A stretch of DNA of 64,000 nucleotides from Leptolyngbya sp. CCY15150 (GTDB lineage: Bacteria > Cyanobacteriota > Cyanobacteriia > RECH01). The translations under genes and the position numbers were made by a program. Positions 28,006 through 37,156 of this stretch are shown one piece after another. The stretch's first letter is position 1. Each line of letters starts with the position of its first letter. The stretch covers positions 124,001-188,000 of the forward strand of contig NZ_JACSWB010000207.1 of the NCBI RefSeq assembly GCF_016888135.1. Reading direction: 5' to 3'. The notes under the pieces were generated by a model. That model saw only the letters and a list, made by a program, of their open reading frames with translations, did not search any database and had not been told where the DNA came from.

Positions 28006-29409
28006 GTGGAGCTGATGCAACGACAGATTCCCATAGTGGCGATCGCGGGTACCCAGAGCGGTGTGGGAAAAACCTCCGTGGCGATCGGGCTGATGCGGGC
28101 TTGGCAGCGGCGGGGATTACGGGTGCAGCCCTTCAAAGTGGGCCCAGATTTCATTGATCCGGGTCATCATCGCCTGGCCACGGGGCGCATGTCCTACAAC
28201 CTCGATGGCTGGATGCTGTCGCCGTTGGTCAACCGTCAGACCGTCTACCATGCCTGTCACGATGCGGATGTGGCGGTGATTGAAGGCGTGATGGGGCTGT
28301 TTGATGGTTATGGCGACACGGAGGAAGGCAGCACAGCTCAGATGGCCAAATGGCTGAAGGCTCCGGTGCTGTTGGTGATGGATGCCAGGGCGATCGCTCG
28401 TAGTGCAGCAGCGTTAGTGCAGGGCTATGCAACCTTTGACCCCGATGTGGCCATTGCAGGAGTCATCTGCAATCGCATTGGCAGTGCTTCCCACCTGGAT
28501 CGCATCCAGAGAGCGATCGCTCCCCTAGGTATTCCAGTCCTAGGCGGCATTCCTCGCCAGGCGTCGGTGGAAATTCAGCGCCGGCATTTGGGGCTATGGC
28601 TGGCCCAAGAGGATCATCTGGCAGAGACCTATATTGATCAGTTGGCAGACCTCGTGGAAACCCATCTCGATCTTGATCAGATTCTTGACCTAGCCCGCCA
28701 AGCCGCGCCCATTTGCGGCACACTGACACCCCAGACGCCATCCGCCTCGCCCGTGCGTTTAGGCATTGCCCGAGATGAAGCCTTTTGCTTTTACTACGCC
28801 GCCAATCTAGAACGCTTGCAGCAGGCGGGGGCCGAACTGGTCTATTTTTCACCCCTGAGCGATCGCTTCCCCGACCACCTGGATGGCCTCTATCTGGGGG
28901 GCGGCTATCCGGAACTTCACGCAGAGCGCCTGGCTACACGGAATGATTTGCGATCGCAGCTCCAGGAATTCGCTCAATCAGGACGGCCGATCTATGCCGA
29001 ATGCGGAGGGCTGATGTATCTATCCCAGGGTCTGATCACCCCAGAAGGACGGCATCCCTGGGCGGGTCTCTTGCCCTTTTGGGTGCAGATGGGTCGCCGA
29101 CCCACCCTGGGCTATACCGACGTGACCGTGGTGGCTGCCGATACCCTATTCCCCGCCGGCAGTCGCCTACGCGGACATCGATTTCACTATTCTGAGCAAG
29201 TGTGGGATACCGCCGATCCCCAAGCGATCGCCCCCACCGCTCCCTACCAACTCCGTCGCTGGAACCAGCCGCCCCAGGCAGAAGGATATTGCCAAGGATC
29301 GGTACTGGCCAGCTACGTGCATCTGCATTTTGATAGCCATCCAGCCCTTGCCCCAGCCTTGGTTCAGGCTTGTCTAAAGGGGCGATCGCCTTCATCGGTA
29401 ACGATTTAA
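28006..29409 (+). CDS. cobB: cobyrinic acid a,c-diamide synthase
   Basis: Amidates carboxylates a and c of cobyrinate (CbiA in the anaerobic nomenclature, CobB in the aerobic) using ATP and glutamine in cobamide synthesis. 467 residues. N-terminal dethiobiotin-synthase-like domain with P-loop GTQSGVGKT (15-23) and KVGPDFIDPGHH; C-terminal class I glutaminase-like domain with nucleophile Cys333 in YAECGGLMYLS and late histidine in GHRFHYSE. Translation from GTG at 28006, with AGGTG upstream. No other cobalamin genes are adjacent, and I see no cobalamin riboswitch before it. Confidence 0.94.
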   Translation: MELMQRQIPIVAIAGTQSGVGKTSVAIGLMRAWQRRGLRVQPFKVGPDFIDPGHHRLATGRMSYNLDGWMLSPLVNRQTVYHACHDADVAVIEGVMGLFDGYGDTEEGSTAQMAKWLKAPVLLVMDARAIARSAAALVQGYATFDPDVAIAGVICNRIGSASHLDRIQRAIAPLGIPVLGGIPRQASVEIQRRHLGLWLAQEDHLAETYIDQLADLVETHLDLDQILDLARQAAPICGTLTPQTPSASPVRLGIARDEAFCFYYAANLERLQQAGAELVYFSPLSDRFPDHLDGLYLGGGYPELHAERLATRNDLRSQLQEFAQSGRPIYAECGGLMYLSQGLITPEGRHPWAGLLPFWVQMGRRPTLGYTDVTVVAADTLFPAGSRLRGHRFHYSEQVWDTADPQAIAPTAPYQLRRWNQPPQAEGYCQGSVLASYVHLHFDSHPALAPALVQACLKGRSPSSVTI

Positions 29410-29519
29410 GCCTTTTTTCACCTCATCTCGATCCATAGAGCGGCACCACCGTAGGCGATGAAAGAGTATGTCACAATGGAGGTTCATGTGTCAGTTGTCC
29501 GGAAGGAACCCTAGCGCCT

Positions 29520-31049
29520 GTGATTGAGGTTGAAGTCCACCAGCAATTGCGTGCCTTCCTGCGCCAGCAGGGAGAATCATGCTGGCCCCATCATCTAACC
29601 ATGGCGCGGCTAGTGGCGCGGGCCCTGCGCCTAGGGCGCAGTTCGCTGATTCAAACCGGCGCACCGTCGGGCTACCATGGTCGCTATCGCATCAGCTACC
29701 TACTGCCGGCCCTCATGTGGACAGAAGGGGTCGTATTAGTGGTGCCGGCGGCGGTGCAGTCGAGGCTGCTGAAGGTTGATATTCCTCGATTACAGCAGTG
29801 GATATCCACCACCAAGCCTATTCAGGTGGGCGATCGCTGGCCCTCATCGTCCTTTCAAGGCTTGTTGATCACCACACCCGAGGCCTGGTTGAGCGATCGC
29901 CTCCAGCATAGCGGCCACATTCCCGACCATATTCCTACCTTAGTTGACGGCATTGATGACCTAGAAGCTTGGGTGCAAAACCAGCTCACCGCCAAGGTGA
30001 TGCCCAATCACTGGGATGCTTTGATGCGCGCCTGTCCAACTCAGGTTGATCTAATTCGCGATGTGCGAATTTATCTAACGCGATCGCTCTTCCAGCATCC
30101 CGAAAATCCCTACAACTGCTATCGCCTAGAAGATCAAGAGCAAGATGCCTTATTTGACCTATGGCGCGTTTTTCAAGGAAAGGATCTGCTGGATCAATTG
30201 CCAGAGGTTTGGCAAGCCTTTTGGGAACAGTTTTCCTGTTCACCCCACCTGCTTTGGGCTAGGCTTGATCGAGCCCAAGGAAAATTCTCGCTGAACTGTC
30301 GTCCGTTGGAGTTAGCCGATCAGTTAGATCTCATGTGGCAACTCCAGCCGGTGATCCTCATAGGCGGAGCTGTGGAGCTTGATACCCAGGCGACCGTCTA
30401 TCGCCAGCGCCTAGGGCTGGGGGATATGACCTGCGTGAAATTTGCCCCCGATCGCCAGCAAGAAAGCATTCAGCTTTACGTACCCGATCGCCTACCGTTT
30501 CCTAATACGCCAGAATTTCAGCCCGCCATGATGCTGGAAATCCGCCATCTGCTGATGATCAGCGCCGAACGACCGGGGTTAACCGTGCTTTTAGTTGATG
30601 ACACACCCCTCAAGGCTCAAGTTGCCTCCGTTTTGGCAGCGGAGTATGGATCGCGGGTGCAGATGGAGCGCACCTGTTTGGATGACAACGGCATTTTGGT
30701 GAGCGGCTGGCAGTTCTGGCAAAACCACCAAGCCGTTTTTCCAGCTCCGCAGCTCTTGGTGATGGCAACCCTGCCGATTCCGTCCCTGGAAAATCCCCTC
30801 GTGGCTGGACGAGTCGCCGCCTACAAGAAAAATCGCCAAGATTGGTTTCGCCTCTATCTCCTGCCGGAAGCCCTGAGCACCCTGCAGCGAGCGATCGCCC
30901 CCGTGCGGGAAACGCAAGGCGTGGTGGCCCTGTTGGATAACCGCGTCAATCATCGGAGCTACGGACAACAGGTGTTAGAAGCCCTCAGCCCCATGGCGCG
31001 GCTGAGCTATGTCGATACCAGCTTATTTCCCCATATGGATTATCGGTAA
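29520..31049 (+). CDS. DinG/XPD-like helicase homolog lacking ATPase motifs
   Basis: 509-residue protein whose overall shape follows DinG/Rad3-type helicases, but the catalytic motifs are gone. Where a Walker A loop is expected it has IQTGAPSGYHGRYRISYLLPA (no GKT), and where DEAH is expected it has TLVDGIDDLEAW. The C-terminal region still resembles motifs V-VI: MATLPIPSLENPLVAGRVAAY, then LYLLPEALSTLQRAIAPVRETQGVVALLDNR, except that the motif VI arginines of QxxGRxIR are not retained. No FeS-cluster cysteine set is visible. It probably cannot hydrolyse ATP and may be a structural or DNA-binding relic. Start GTG at 29520, with GGAAGGAA about 14 bases upstream. It is convergent with the next gene, 5 bp away. 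Confidence 0.75.
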   Translation: MIEVEVHQQLRAFLRQQGESCWPHHLTMARLVARALRLGRSSLIQTGAPSGYHGRYRISYLLPALMWTEGVVLVVPAAVQSRLLKVDIPRLQQWISTTKPIQVGDRWPSSSFQGLLITTPEAWLSDRLQHSGHIPDHIPTLVDGIDDLEAWVQNQLTAKVMPNHWDALMRACPTQVDLIRDVRIYLTRSLFQHPENPYNCYRLEDQEQDALFDLWRVFQGKDLLDQLPEVWQAFWEQFSCSPHLLWARLDRAQGKFSLNCRPLELADQLDLMWQLQPVILIGGAVELDTQATVYRQRLGLGDMTCVKFAPDRQQESIQLYVPDRLPFPNTPEFQPAMMLEIRHLLMISAERPGLTVLLVDDTPLKAQVASVLAAEYGSRVQMERTCLDDNGILVSGWQFWQNHQAVFPAPQLLVMATLPIPSLENPLVAGRVAAYKKNRQDWFRLYLLPEALSTLQRAIAPVRETQGVVALLDNRVNHRSYGQQVLEALSPMARLSYVDTSLFPHMDYR

Positions 31050-31054
31050 ATAAA

Positions 31055-32353
31055 TTATCGCTCATGGGGAGACGTTCCGAGAATGCGATCTAGCCGCTGC
31101 TGAGCCTGAGATAAAGCTTCCTCCGGTGATTTTGACTGTAGCACCACAGCTTCGATCGCTCTCCCCAGTTGATCCGACAGACGATTGTAGTTGGCAAAAA
31201 TCGGCCGCGATCGCCCCTGCTCAGCCTGGTCGAGAAAAATCTGTAGGGCAGGCTGGTCTTGCACCACAGCTTGGTAGGACTCACTTTGCCGCGATCGCAG
31301 ATTGACGGGTAAATAACCGGTGCCGATGGCCCACTGGGTTTGGGCGGCTTCACTCACGAGGAATTCAGCAACCTGCAGCGCTGCCTGCTCTCGTTCAGGC
31401 TGGGTACGGAAAATAAATAAATTCTCGCCGCCAATCGCGGTGGCGGGCTGCTGATCCATGGGAATGGACATCACGGCAAAATCCACCCCCGTCGATCGCA
31501 GTTCTCGCAAGGTCCACGGCCCGGTAAGCTGCATCGCTACCTTACCTGCCAGAAAATCCGTTAGCTCATAGCCACGCTCGGGCTGGGAGAGCAGGGCGGA
31601 GCCGTCTGCAACTAAGTCTTGCCACAGGTGCAGGGCAGCGATCGCTTCTGGCGTGACGAGATGAATCTGGCCATGATCCAGCAGATCCCCGGCTGCACTC
31701 CAAAGAAACGATAGCCACATAAACACCGTCCATTCTCCCTTACCCAGGGGCAGGAGAATGCCGTGCCGGGGAGGATGGGCGTCCCTATCTGTCAACTGCT
31801 GAGCGACCCGGCGCAGTTCATCCCAGGTGCGGGGCAGGTCGGCAATGCCAGCTTCTGCAAATAAGCTAGGACGGTAGAAGATCCCTACATTATTCACCCC
31901 AAAGGGCACCGACCAGAGATGATCCTCAAGAGCGATCGCTTCATATAGACTCGGGTCTAAGTCATCCAGTAGCTTGGTTTGCGCATACCAATCATCCAGG
32001 GGACGGATGGCGTCCAGTTCCACCAACTGCCCCGTCAGCATGGGCGCATACCACAGTAAATCTGGCGGAGACTGCCCCAGCACGGCGGTGAGGATTTTGG
32101 GGATCTGCTGATCGCCCTGCCCCACATAGAGCGCTTCCAGCTCAATCTGATCATGGCTTTGGTTAAACTGTGCCACCAGATCATCTAACACGTCGCGGTT
32201 CGCCGGTGGATTGACGCCATGCCAAAGGGTAAGGTGCTGAATACCGTTGCTGTCCCTAGCCTGCAGCGGCTGACATCCTGCCACACCCCAGAGCAGTAGA
32301 ATAAGTAAGATAGAGAGCGATCGCCGCCATCGATGCTGGTGCAGATTGGACAT
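31055..32353 (-). CDS. ABC transporter substrate-binding lipoprotein (sugar type)
   Basis: 432-residue family 1 extracellular solute-binding protein. The signal peptide ends in a lipobox: LLILLLWGVAGCQP, lipidated Cys at about residue 27. The mature part follows the MalE/UgpB pattern: LTLWHGVNPPANRDVLDDLVAQFNQ, PDLLWYAPM, YRPSLFAEAGI, TWDELRRVAQQL, GENLFIF. Substrate is likely a sugar or glycerol-phosphate derivative. No permease or ATPase gene is adjacent, so it must work with a transporter encoded elsewhere. Its stop is 5 bp from the convergent helicase-like gene. Confidence 0.92.
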   Translation of the reverse strand: MSNLHQHRWRRSLSILLILLLWGVAGCQPLQARDSNGIQHLTLWHGVNPPANRDVLDDLVAQFNQSHDQIELEALYVGQGDQQIPKILTAVLGQSPPDLLWYAPMLTGQLVELDAIRPLDDWYAQTKLLDDLDPSLYEAIALEDHLWSVPFGVNNVGIFYRPSLFAEAGIADLPRTWDELRRVAQQLTDRDAHPPRHGILLPLGKGEWTVFMWLSFLWSAAGDLLDHGQIHLVTPEAIAALHLWQDLVADGSALLSQPERGYELTDFLAGKVAMQLTGPWTLRELRSTGVDFAVMSIPMDQQPATAIGGENLFIFRTQPEREQAALQVAEFLVSEAAQTQWAIGTGYLPVNLRSRQSESYQAVVQDQPALQIFLDQAEQGRSRPIFANYNRLSDQLGRAIEAVVLQSKSPEEALSQAQQRLDRILGTSPHER

Positions 32354-32520
32354 GAATGGGCATAGCCATGAAGGGGATGCGGCCCATTATAAAGAGAAGG
32401 CAGTCCTGAAATAGGTGTGAGAGAATAGGTCTGCAGGACTGAACCAATCCCTAGCTAGCTGGGTATACCGAGGTTCATCAGGTCAACGGGATCACGATGT
32501 CGCATTTCAACTCCTAAATC

Positions 32521-33069
32521 ATGAATCGATTGACGCTGGAATGGGTGGAGCATGAGCAACACAAATCGTTTACGGTGACCGATCAAATGCTCACGAAACA
32601 GGTGGGTAGGGTCAGGCTAGGGCGAGATCCGTCTCGATGTGATCTGGTGTTATCCCATCCCACGGTCTCAGGTCTGCATGTCGAACTCTTCTATGATCCT
32701 CCCCGTTCAGCCTTCTACGTCCATAGCCTCCGCCCCAGCAATCCTCCCCTGCTCAATCATCGTCCCATCCTAGAGGACGAGCAGCCCTTAGCAGAGGGCG
32801 ATCGCCTCTGTCTAGGCCTGGTTGAGCTGCACATTGGAACCATCGTCTTAGAGACCGTCGCTCCCACCATCGTCACCACCCCGGCAGTCGAGCATTCCGG
32901 TGATACGACGCTGCCCCTGAAGCCACTTAAGCCCACGGCCCCTTCTGCCTATGGGCTCAAATGCCCCCGCTGTGGCCAAGTCTCGTCCTACGACTATCTC
33001 AAGTCTGGCTGCCCATGGTGTGGCGCGTCCCTAGCCGCCGCCAACAGCGTACTCATGGAAAAACCCTAG
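32521..33069 (+). CDS. FHA domain and zinc-ribbon protein
   Basis: 182-residue soluble protein. Residues about 25-105 form an FHA phosphothreonine-binding domain (VRLGRDPSRCDLVLSHPTVSGLHVELF), with the conserved Gly-Arg and Ser/His pattern. Residues about 145-170 form a C4 zinc ribbon (LKCPRCGQVSSYDYLKSGCPWCGASL). It probably reads phosphorylation by Ser/Thr kinases such as the one at 5399. The partner is unknown. Confidence 0.85.
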   Translation: MNRLTLEWVEHEQHKSFTVTDQMLTKQVGRVRLGRDPSRCDLVLSHPTVSGLHVELFYDPPRSAFYVHSLRPSNPPLLNHRPILEDEQPLAEGDRLCLGLVELHIGTIVLETVAPTIVTTPAVEHSGDTTLPLKPLKPTAPSAYGLKCPRCGQVSSYDYLKSGCPWCGASLAAANSVLMEKP

Positions 33070-33535
33070 ACTCCGGGGCGATCGCCTTTTCATCTATTTC
33101 GTTGCATTTGTTTACATTCAGCTCCTGCCTGTGCCGGGCAAAGGTCTTTAACGGGGAAGCGATCGCCCTATCGGTGATCAGAGAACCCCAAACACAGAGC
33201 CCTGCGGTTCACATCGACCGAGACCCAAAGGTGCCGGAATGCCGTGGCAAGAGCGTATGCCTATGGACAGTATATAAAGAAATGTTTCTTTTTGTTACAA
33301 ACCCGTGATAAATTGAAGGTGTCGTTAAAAAAGCATCTGTCGTAAGAGAGTGGATTCTTCGACATCCTGCTGAGATAATAGTGCTATCCCCCGAATTCTA
33401 ACCCTGTCATGACGGCTATTTTTAGGGCGGTTGGGGGCGATTTTGGGTTAACCCATAGCTATGCATTCATAGCTGGGACTGTCTAAGATCATGCCTTTCG
33501 AGATTGTGAAACCGTAGTTTAAGGCGAGGTACCTT
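33070..33535. other. 466-bp ocp upstream region
   Basis: No gene recognised. It holds an HLR1-like element at 33284-33301, with TGATAAAT a few bases further on that could serve as a -10 box, giving a leader of over 200 bases before ocp. Confidence 0.5.
33284..33301 (+). promoter_or_regulatory. HLR1-like element upstream of ocp
   Basis: GTTTCTTT-TT-GTTACAAA has the layout of HLR1, the RpaB site written as two (G/T)TTACA(T/A)(T/A) units 2 bases apart. The second unit matches fully and the first in about 5 of 8 positions. It lies 235 bp before the ocp ATG. Confidence 0.4.
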
Positions 33536-34495
33536 ATGCCCTTTACCATTGAATCAGCCCGCAGTATTTTTCCCGGCACCCTTTCTGCCGATGCTGTGCC
33601 AGCTACAATTGCTCGATTCACTCAACTGAATGCCGAAGATCAACTAGCGCTGATTTGGTTTGCCTACCTGGAAATGGGAAAAACCATCACCATCGCGGCT
33701 CCCGGTGCAGCCAACATGCAGTTTGCCGAAAATACGTTGAATGAAATTCGGCAAATGTCCTTCCAAGAGCAGTCTCAAGCCATGTGTGACTTGGCGAACC
33801 GGGCTGACACCCCCATCTGCCGCACCTACTCCATGTGGTCATCGAACATCAAGCTTGGCTTCTGGTACCAGCTTGGACAGTGGATGGATGAAGGTCTCGT
33901 CGCTCCTATTCCTGAAGGCTATCAGCTCTCCGCCAACGCCGCCGCTGTCCTGCAAGCCATCCGTAACCTAGAGTCTGGTCAACAAATCACCGTGTTGCGC
34001 AACTCGGTCGTAGACATGGGCTTTGATCCCAAAAAGCTCGGTTCCTACCAAAGCGTAGCAGAGCCCATCGTGCCTCCTGTTGTAGCCGATAAGCGGACAG
34101 CCGTTACCATTGAAGGGATTGATAACCCCACCGTGCTGAGCTACATGAACAACATGAATGCCAACGACTTTGATGCGTTGATTCAATTGTTCACCGATGA
34201 TGGTGCGCTCCAGCCTCCCTTCCAACGCCCGATTGTCGGTCGTGACGCAGTTTTGAAGTTCTTCCGGGAAGACTGCCAAAACCTTAAGCTGATGCCCGAA
34301 CGAGGTGTTTTGGAACCCGCTGATGAAGGCTACACCCAAATCAAAGTCACCGGTAAAGTACAAACCCCTTGGTTTGGTGCCGCTGTGGGTATGAACATGG
34401 CCTGGCGTTTCTTACTCAACCCTGAGAATAAGATCTACTTTGTGGCTATTGACCTCTTGGCATCACCCAAGGAACTGTTAAATCTGACCCGTTAA
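33536..34495 (+). CDS. ocp: orange carotenoid protein
   Basis: Blue-light-activated quencher that binds a keto-carotenoid, attaches to the phycobilisome core and dissipates excess energy as heat. 319 residues: all-helical N-terminal domain to about 165, linker, then NTF2-like C-terminal domain from about 195. Key residues match the OCP1 type: Tyr44 and Trp110 around the carotenoid in the N-domain, Arg155 of the interdomain salt bridge, and Tyr203 and Trp290, which I read as the counterparts of the Tyr201 and Trp288 that hold the carotenoid carbonyl (numbering shifted by +2 through a longer linker). crtW and frp follow on the same strand, completing the photoprotective module. Confidence 0.98.
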   Translation: MPFTIESARSIFPGTLSADAVPATIARFTQLNAEDQLALIWFAYLEMGKTITIAAPGAANMQFAENTLNEIRQMSFQEQSQAMCDLANRADTPICRTYSMWSSNIKLGFWYQLGQWMDEGLVAPIPEGYQLSANAAAVLQAIRNLESGQQITVLRNSVVDMGFDPKKLGSYQSVAEPIVPPVVADKRTAVTIEGIDNPTVLSYMNNMNANDFDALIQLFTDDGALQPPFQRPIVGRDAVLKFFREDCQNLKLMPERGVLEPADEGYTQIKVTGKVQTPWFGAAVGMNMAWRFLLNPENKIYFVAIDLLASPKELLNLTR

Positions 34496-34543
34496 TCTCT
34501 GTTCAGATATCTGCTCAGATCATGAACGTCTGATCTAACACTG

Positions 34544-34579
34544 CCTCCATTCCCTGATCTAAGGTCACGGGAATGGAGG
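34544..34579 (+). terminator. hairpin between ocp and crtW
   Basis: Perfect 11-bp stem CCTCCATTCCC/GGGAATGGAGG with a 14-base loop, 49 bp after ocp and 31 bp before crtW. Followed by TGCTTTC rather than a long T run, it may let part of the transcription continue into crtW. Confidence 0.65.
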
Positions 34580-34610
34580 TGCTTTCAAGTGATTCAACTA
34601 TATTTCCTGC

Positions 34611-35363
34611 ATGGCGTCTTCCCCTGAGTCAATGACTCGCCGCCCCCTCTCTGAATCAGGGAGCTGGCTGGGCGTTGGATGGGCGATCGCACTTTTCCTG
34701 ACTTGGATAGGAAGCTTGCTGGGGCTTCTGTACATACCTATTGCTCAGCTCCCTTGGCTAGTTGTCCTGGTTGTGATCATAGGGCGTACAGTTCTCCAGA
34801 CCGGCTTATTCATCGTTGCCCACGATGCAATGCATCTCAGTCTTCTGCCTCAACATCCCCGGCTCAATCATGCCATGGGTCATGTTGCGGTCGGTCTGTA
34901 TGCATTCTTATCCTACCAACACTGCCGCCAGCAGCACCGCGACCACCATCGCTGTCCTGCTCAACTTGGCGACCCTGATTTCCACGACGGAGTGCATTGC
35001 CATCCGGTGGCTTGGTATCTCAAATTTATGGGGGAATACCTGTCAGGCTACCGCTTAGTGCAGCTCATTGTCAGTTGGATCGGCGTATTGGGTATCTTGG
35101 TCTATGGCTTTCAGGTGTCGCCGACGAATGCGATCGCCTTTTGGGTCGGCCCACTCGTACTCAGCTCTTTCCAGCTTTTTATCTTTGGGACATATCTACC
35201 CCATCGTCACAGTAATCAGGGAAACCCTAATCGCCATCGAGCCGTGAGCAGCGACTATCCCGTTTGGCTGTCGTTTCTCACCTGCTATCATTTGGGCTAC
35301 CACTGGGAGCATCACGAGTATCCCCATCTGCCTTGGTACCGCCTGCCGGCTGCCCGCCGGTAG
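34611..35363 (+). CDS. crtW: beta-carotene ketolase CrtW
   Basis: Membrane di-iron oxygenase that adds 4-keto groups to beta-carotene, giving echinenone or canthaxanthin, the pigments OCP binds. 250 residues with the CrtW histidine boxes HDAMH (71-75), HRDHH (109-113), HRH (198-200) and HWEHHEYPHLPWY (231-243), and hydrophobic helices near 23-43, 48-68 and 150-190. Placed 115 bp after ocp on the same strand and before frp, it very likely supplies the OCP chromophore. Initiation at ATG 34611; a second Met at residue 8 is possible. Confidence 0.95.
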   Translation: MASSPESMTRRPLSESGSWLGVGWAIALFLTWIGSLLGLLYIPIAQLPWLVVLVVIIGRTVLQTGLFIVAHDAMHLSLLPQHPRLNHAMGHVAVGLYAFLSYQHCRQQHRDHHRCPAQLGDPDFHDGVHCHPVAWYLKFMGEYLSGYRLVQLIVSWIGVLGILVYGFQVSPTNAIAFWVGPLVLSSFQLFIFGTYLPHRHSNQGNPNRHRAVSSDYPVWLSFLTCYHLGYHWEHHEYPHLPWYRLPAARR

Positions 35364-35721
35364 AGGCAATCAAGAAACTGCCCTCTTAAGCATCCTCGGC
35401 TGATGGTTCCATCATGACTGAACATTGCAGTTGCGACTAACCTAAGGATGACGAAGATACTGCCGTTGGGCTGAGCTGATCAAATCCTGCCCCTACCGCA
35501 ATCTGCTACGGCCGTTGAGGCTATGCCTATCGGACTTAATAAATAAGTATTTGTACTTACTTGCTCCCGCAACCCAGGTTTAGGTTTGACGGGGCCTATC
35601 GTCCTGCTGTGGGAACAACTGTAAGCATTAGATTATTTCAAAATTTTGCTCTAAATTGGGTAGATTTCATTGAATAATCGCGGCAAAATAGAAAGACTGA
35701 TGATAATTATAAGGTTTCAGA
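35364..35721. promoter_or_regulatory. crtW-frp spacer with operator-like palindrome
   Basis: 358 bp without a gene, AT-rich towards frp. It contains the perfect inverted repeat TAAGTA-TTTG-TACTTA at 35544-35559. Spacing and AT content suggest frp has its own promoter here. The protein that would read the palindrome is unknown. Confidence 0.4.
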
Positions 35722-36048
35722 ATGCAAGGAATAGATACAGACTGGACAACTGAGGAGAAGGCGATCGCTCAAAAGGCCTTTCAAGCAGCCTATGAACGAG
35801 AAATTAGCGCCCTCGTCAGCGATGTTAAGACTAAGATGCACAGCATCACAGGGCTAGACGACCTTTGGCAGGTTCATGACTACCTCAGTGCTCGGCGACA
35901 TGATATTGATGGCAAGTACGACTATCGATATTCAGTCCTCATCTTTGTGTTCTCCCAGCTCGTGCGGGAAGGGTGGCTTTACCTAGACGATCTGGATGGC
36001 CTCGATTCTAGCAAGTTGAAGAAGGTGACTGCACTATCGCGTATGTAA
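35722..36048 (+). CDS. frp: fluorescence recovery protein
   Basis: 108-residue helical protein that binds the C-terminal domain of active OCP, speeds its return to the orange form and detaches it from the phycobilisome. The conserved core is clear: GLDDLWQVHDYLSARRHDIDGK, including Trp49, His52, Asp53 and Arg59, which correspond (offset -1) to the functional Trp50, His53, Asp54 and Arg60 of Synechocystis FRP, then SVLIFVFSQLVREGW. AAGG lies 8 bases before the ATG. Third gene of ocp-crtW-frp. Confidence 0.95.
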   Translation: MQGIDTDWTTEEKAIAQKAFQAAYEREISALVSDVKTKMHSITGLDDLWQVHDYLSARRHDIDGKYDYRYSVLIFVFSQLVREGWLYLDDLDGLDSSKLKKVTALSRM

Positions 36049-36090
36049 AAGCGGAGATCAGGCGGCTGTTATACGGCTCAAGCGGCGCGG

Positions 36091-36146
36091 CGTCGGCTTC
36101 ACTAAGCCCCTAAGTAGACAATACTTGGGGCTCAGTGAGGCCGACG
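36091..36146. terminator. long bidirectional terminator hairpin
   Basis: Stem of about 24 bp with one bulge and two non-canonical pairs (left arm begins CGTCGGC, right arm ends GCCGACG), loop AGACAAT. It lies between convergent frp and the CAP gene and would serve both. Confidence 0.7.
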
Positions 36147-36184
36147 TTGACAGCACCCTTGCCCCAGAAGCTACGGCTAACTAC

Positions 36185-37156
36185 CTATTGAGACGAAAGC
36201 CGGAAGCCGTTATTCGGGTTAACGGTTAAGGTGGAACCACATACCATACGACTTGCCATACTGGCTGGAAGATAGCCACTCATCTGCAAGCCTAGACTAC
36301 CTTCGCACTGATCTTCACGCAACGTAATTTCCCGAGTTTCGCCAGGTGCTAGAGCATCACCCAAAATATTAATCTCGCCGAGGGTAACACTCTCTAGGTT
36401 AACACTACCGTTATTAACCACATTAAGCTGAGTCGTAAATCTGATGTAGTTAATAACGCAGACGATACGATACCCTGCATGGGGACCACAGCCCGCTCCA
36501 GTATGTGTCCAGCTAGGGTCAAAAATATTGGTACGATGCCCCCGACTAGGCACACCATCATCAACAATTAAATCCAGCACCACTCGTTGCCCCGTGCTTG
36601 GCCCATAGGCAATATTCTCCCCGCTGGATACATAAAGCGCTCCGGTGCGGCCTATCCGTTGTGCAGTGGTACTGCCGTCAGAGCCATCGTGCCCCATACT
36701 ACCACTAGCCTGATCTTGAGCATGGGCTTTAGCAGCCTGGGCAACATTAGGTGAGGCTTCTAGGGTAGAAACCGCCGCCTGTTGACGCAAAAAATCAATG
36801 GCCTCTTGAACAGCTGGCCTTCCTTCCTGCGTTTGAATAGGACGGCAGTTAGGCCCACAACTAATTACACCCTCGTCATTCATATTGGCCAGGCGTTCCT
36901 CCAACAACGGGATCAAGCTGGCTGGATCTTGGCGGACTTGGTTTTGTACGGTAATAATGTCTTGCTCAATCTGCGCCCAGTCATAGGCTTCTTGGGCGTA
37001 AGCTGAGGAACCCAGAGTCAACCAAGGTTGATTTGCAGCGGAGAGTATATTAAAACGATGCGATCCCTGGGAGGTGACTACACCGGCCAGAACTAGAACA
37101 GAGAGCGAAACGCCGCGACGTAACCAGCGGCGAATAAAAACTGAATTATTTTGCAT
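36185..37156 (-). CDS. secreted CAP (SCP/PR-1) domain protein
   Basis: 323 residues. The N-terminus is a signal peptide (RRWLRRGVSLSVLVLAGVV, basic then hydrophobic). The CAP domain covers about 65-245, with AAKAHAQDQASGSMGHDGSDGSTTAQRIGR, GENIAYG and SRGHRTNIFDPSWTHTGAGC, the four family signatures including the paired histidines of the CAP cavity. The C-terminal 75 residues are beta-rich with two cysteines. Exported to the periplasm or outside; function of bacterial CAP proteins is not settled. Codons before residue 30 fit a normal signal, so the ATG at 37156 stands. Confidence 0.88.
   Translation of the reverse strand: MQNNSVFIRRWLRRGVSLSVLVLAGVVTSQGSHRFNILSAANQPWLTLGSSAYAQEAYDWAQIEQDIITVQNQVRQDPASLIPLLEERLANMNDEGVISCGPNCRPIQTQEGRPAVQEAIDFLRQQAAVSTLEASPNVAQAAKAHAQDQASGSMGHDGSDGSTTAQRIGRTGALYVSSGENIAYGPSTGQRVVLDLIVDDGVPSRGHRTNIFDPSWTHTGAGCGPHAGYRIVCVINYIRFTTQLNVVNNGSVNLESVTLGEINILGDALAPGETREITLREDQCEGSLGLQMSGYLPASMASRMVCGSTLTVNPNNGFRLSSQ

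Noticed and set aside
28006-28060. Cobalamin riboswitch before cobB
   Set aside because: The 76-bp gap after the giant gene is too short and lacks the B12-box pattern.
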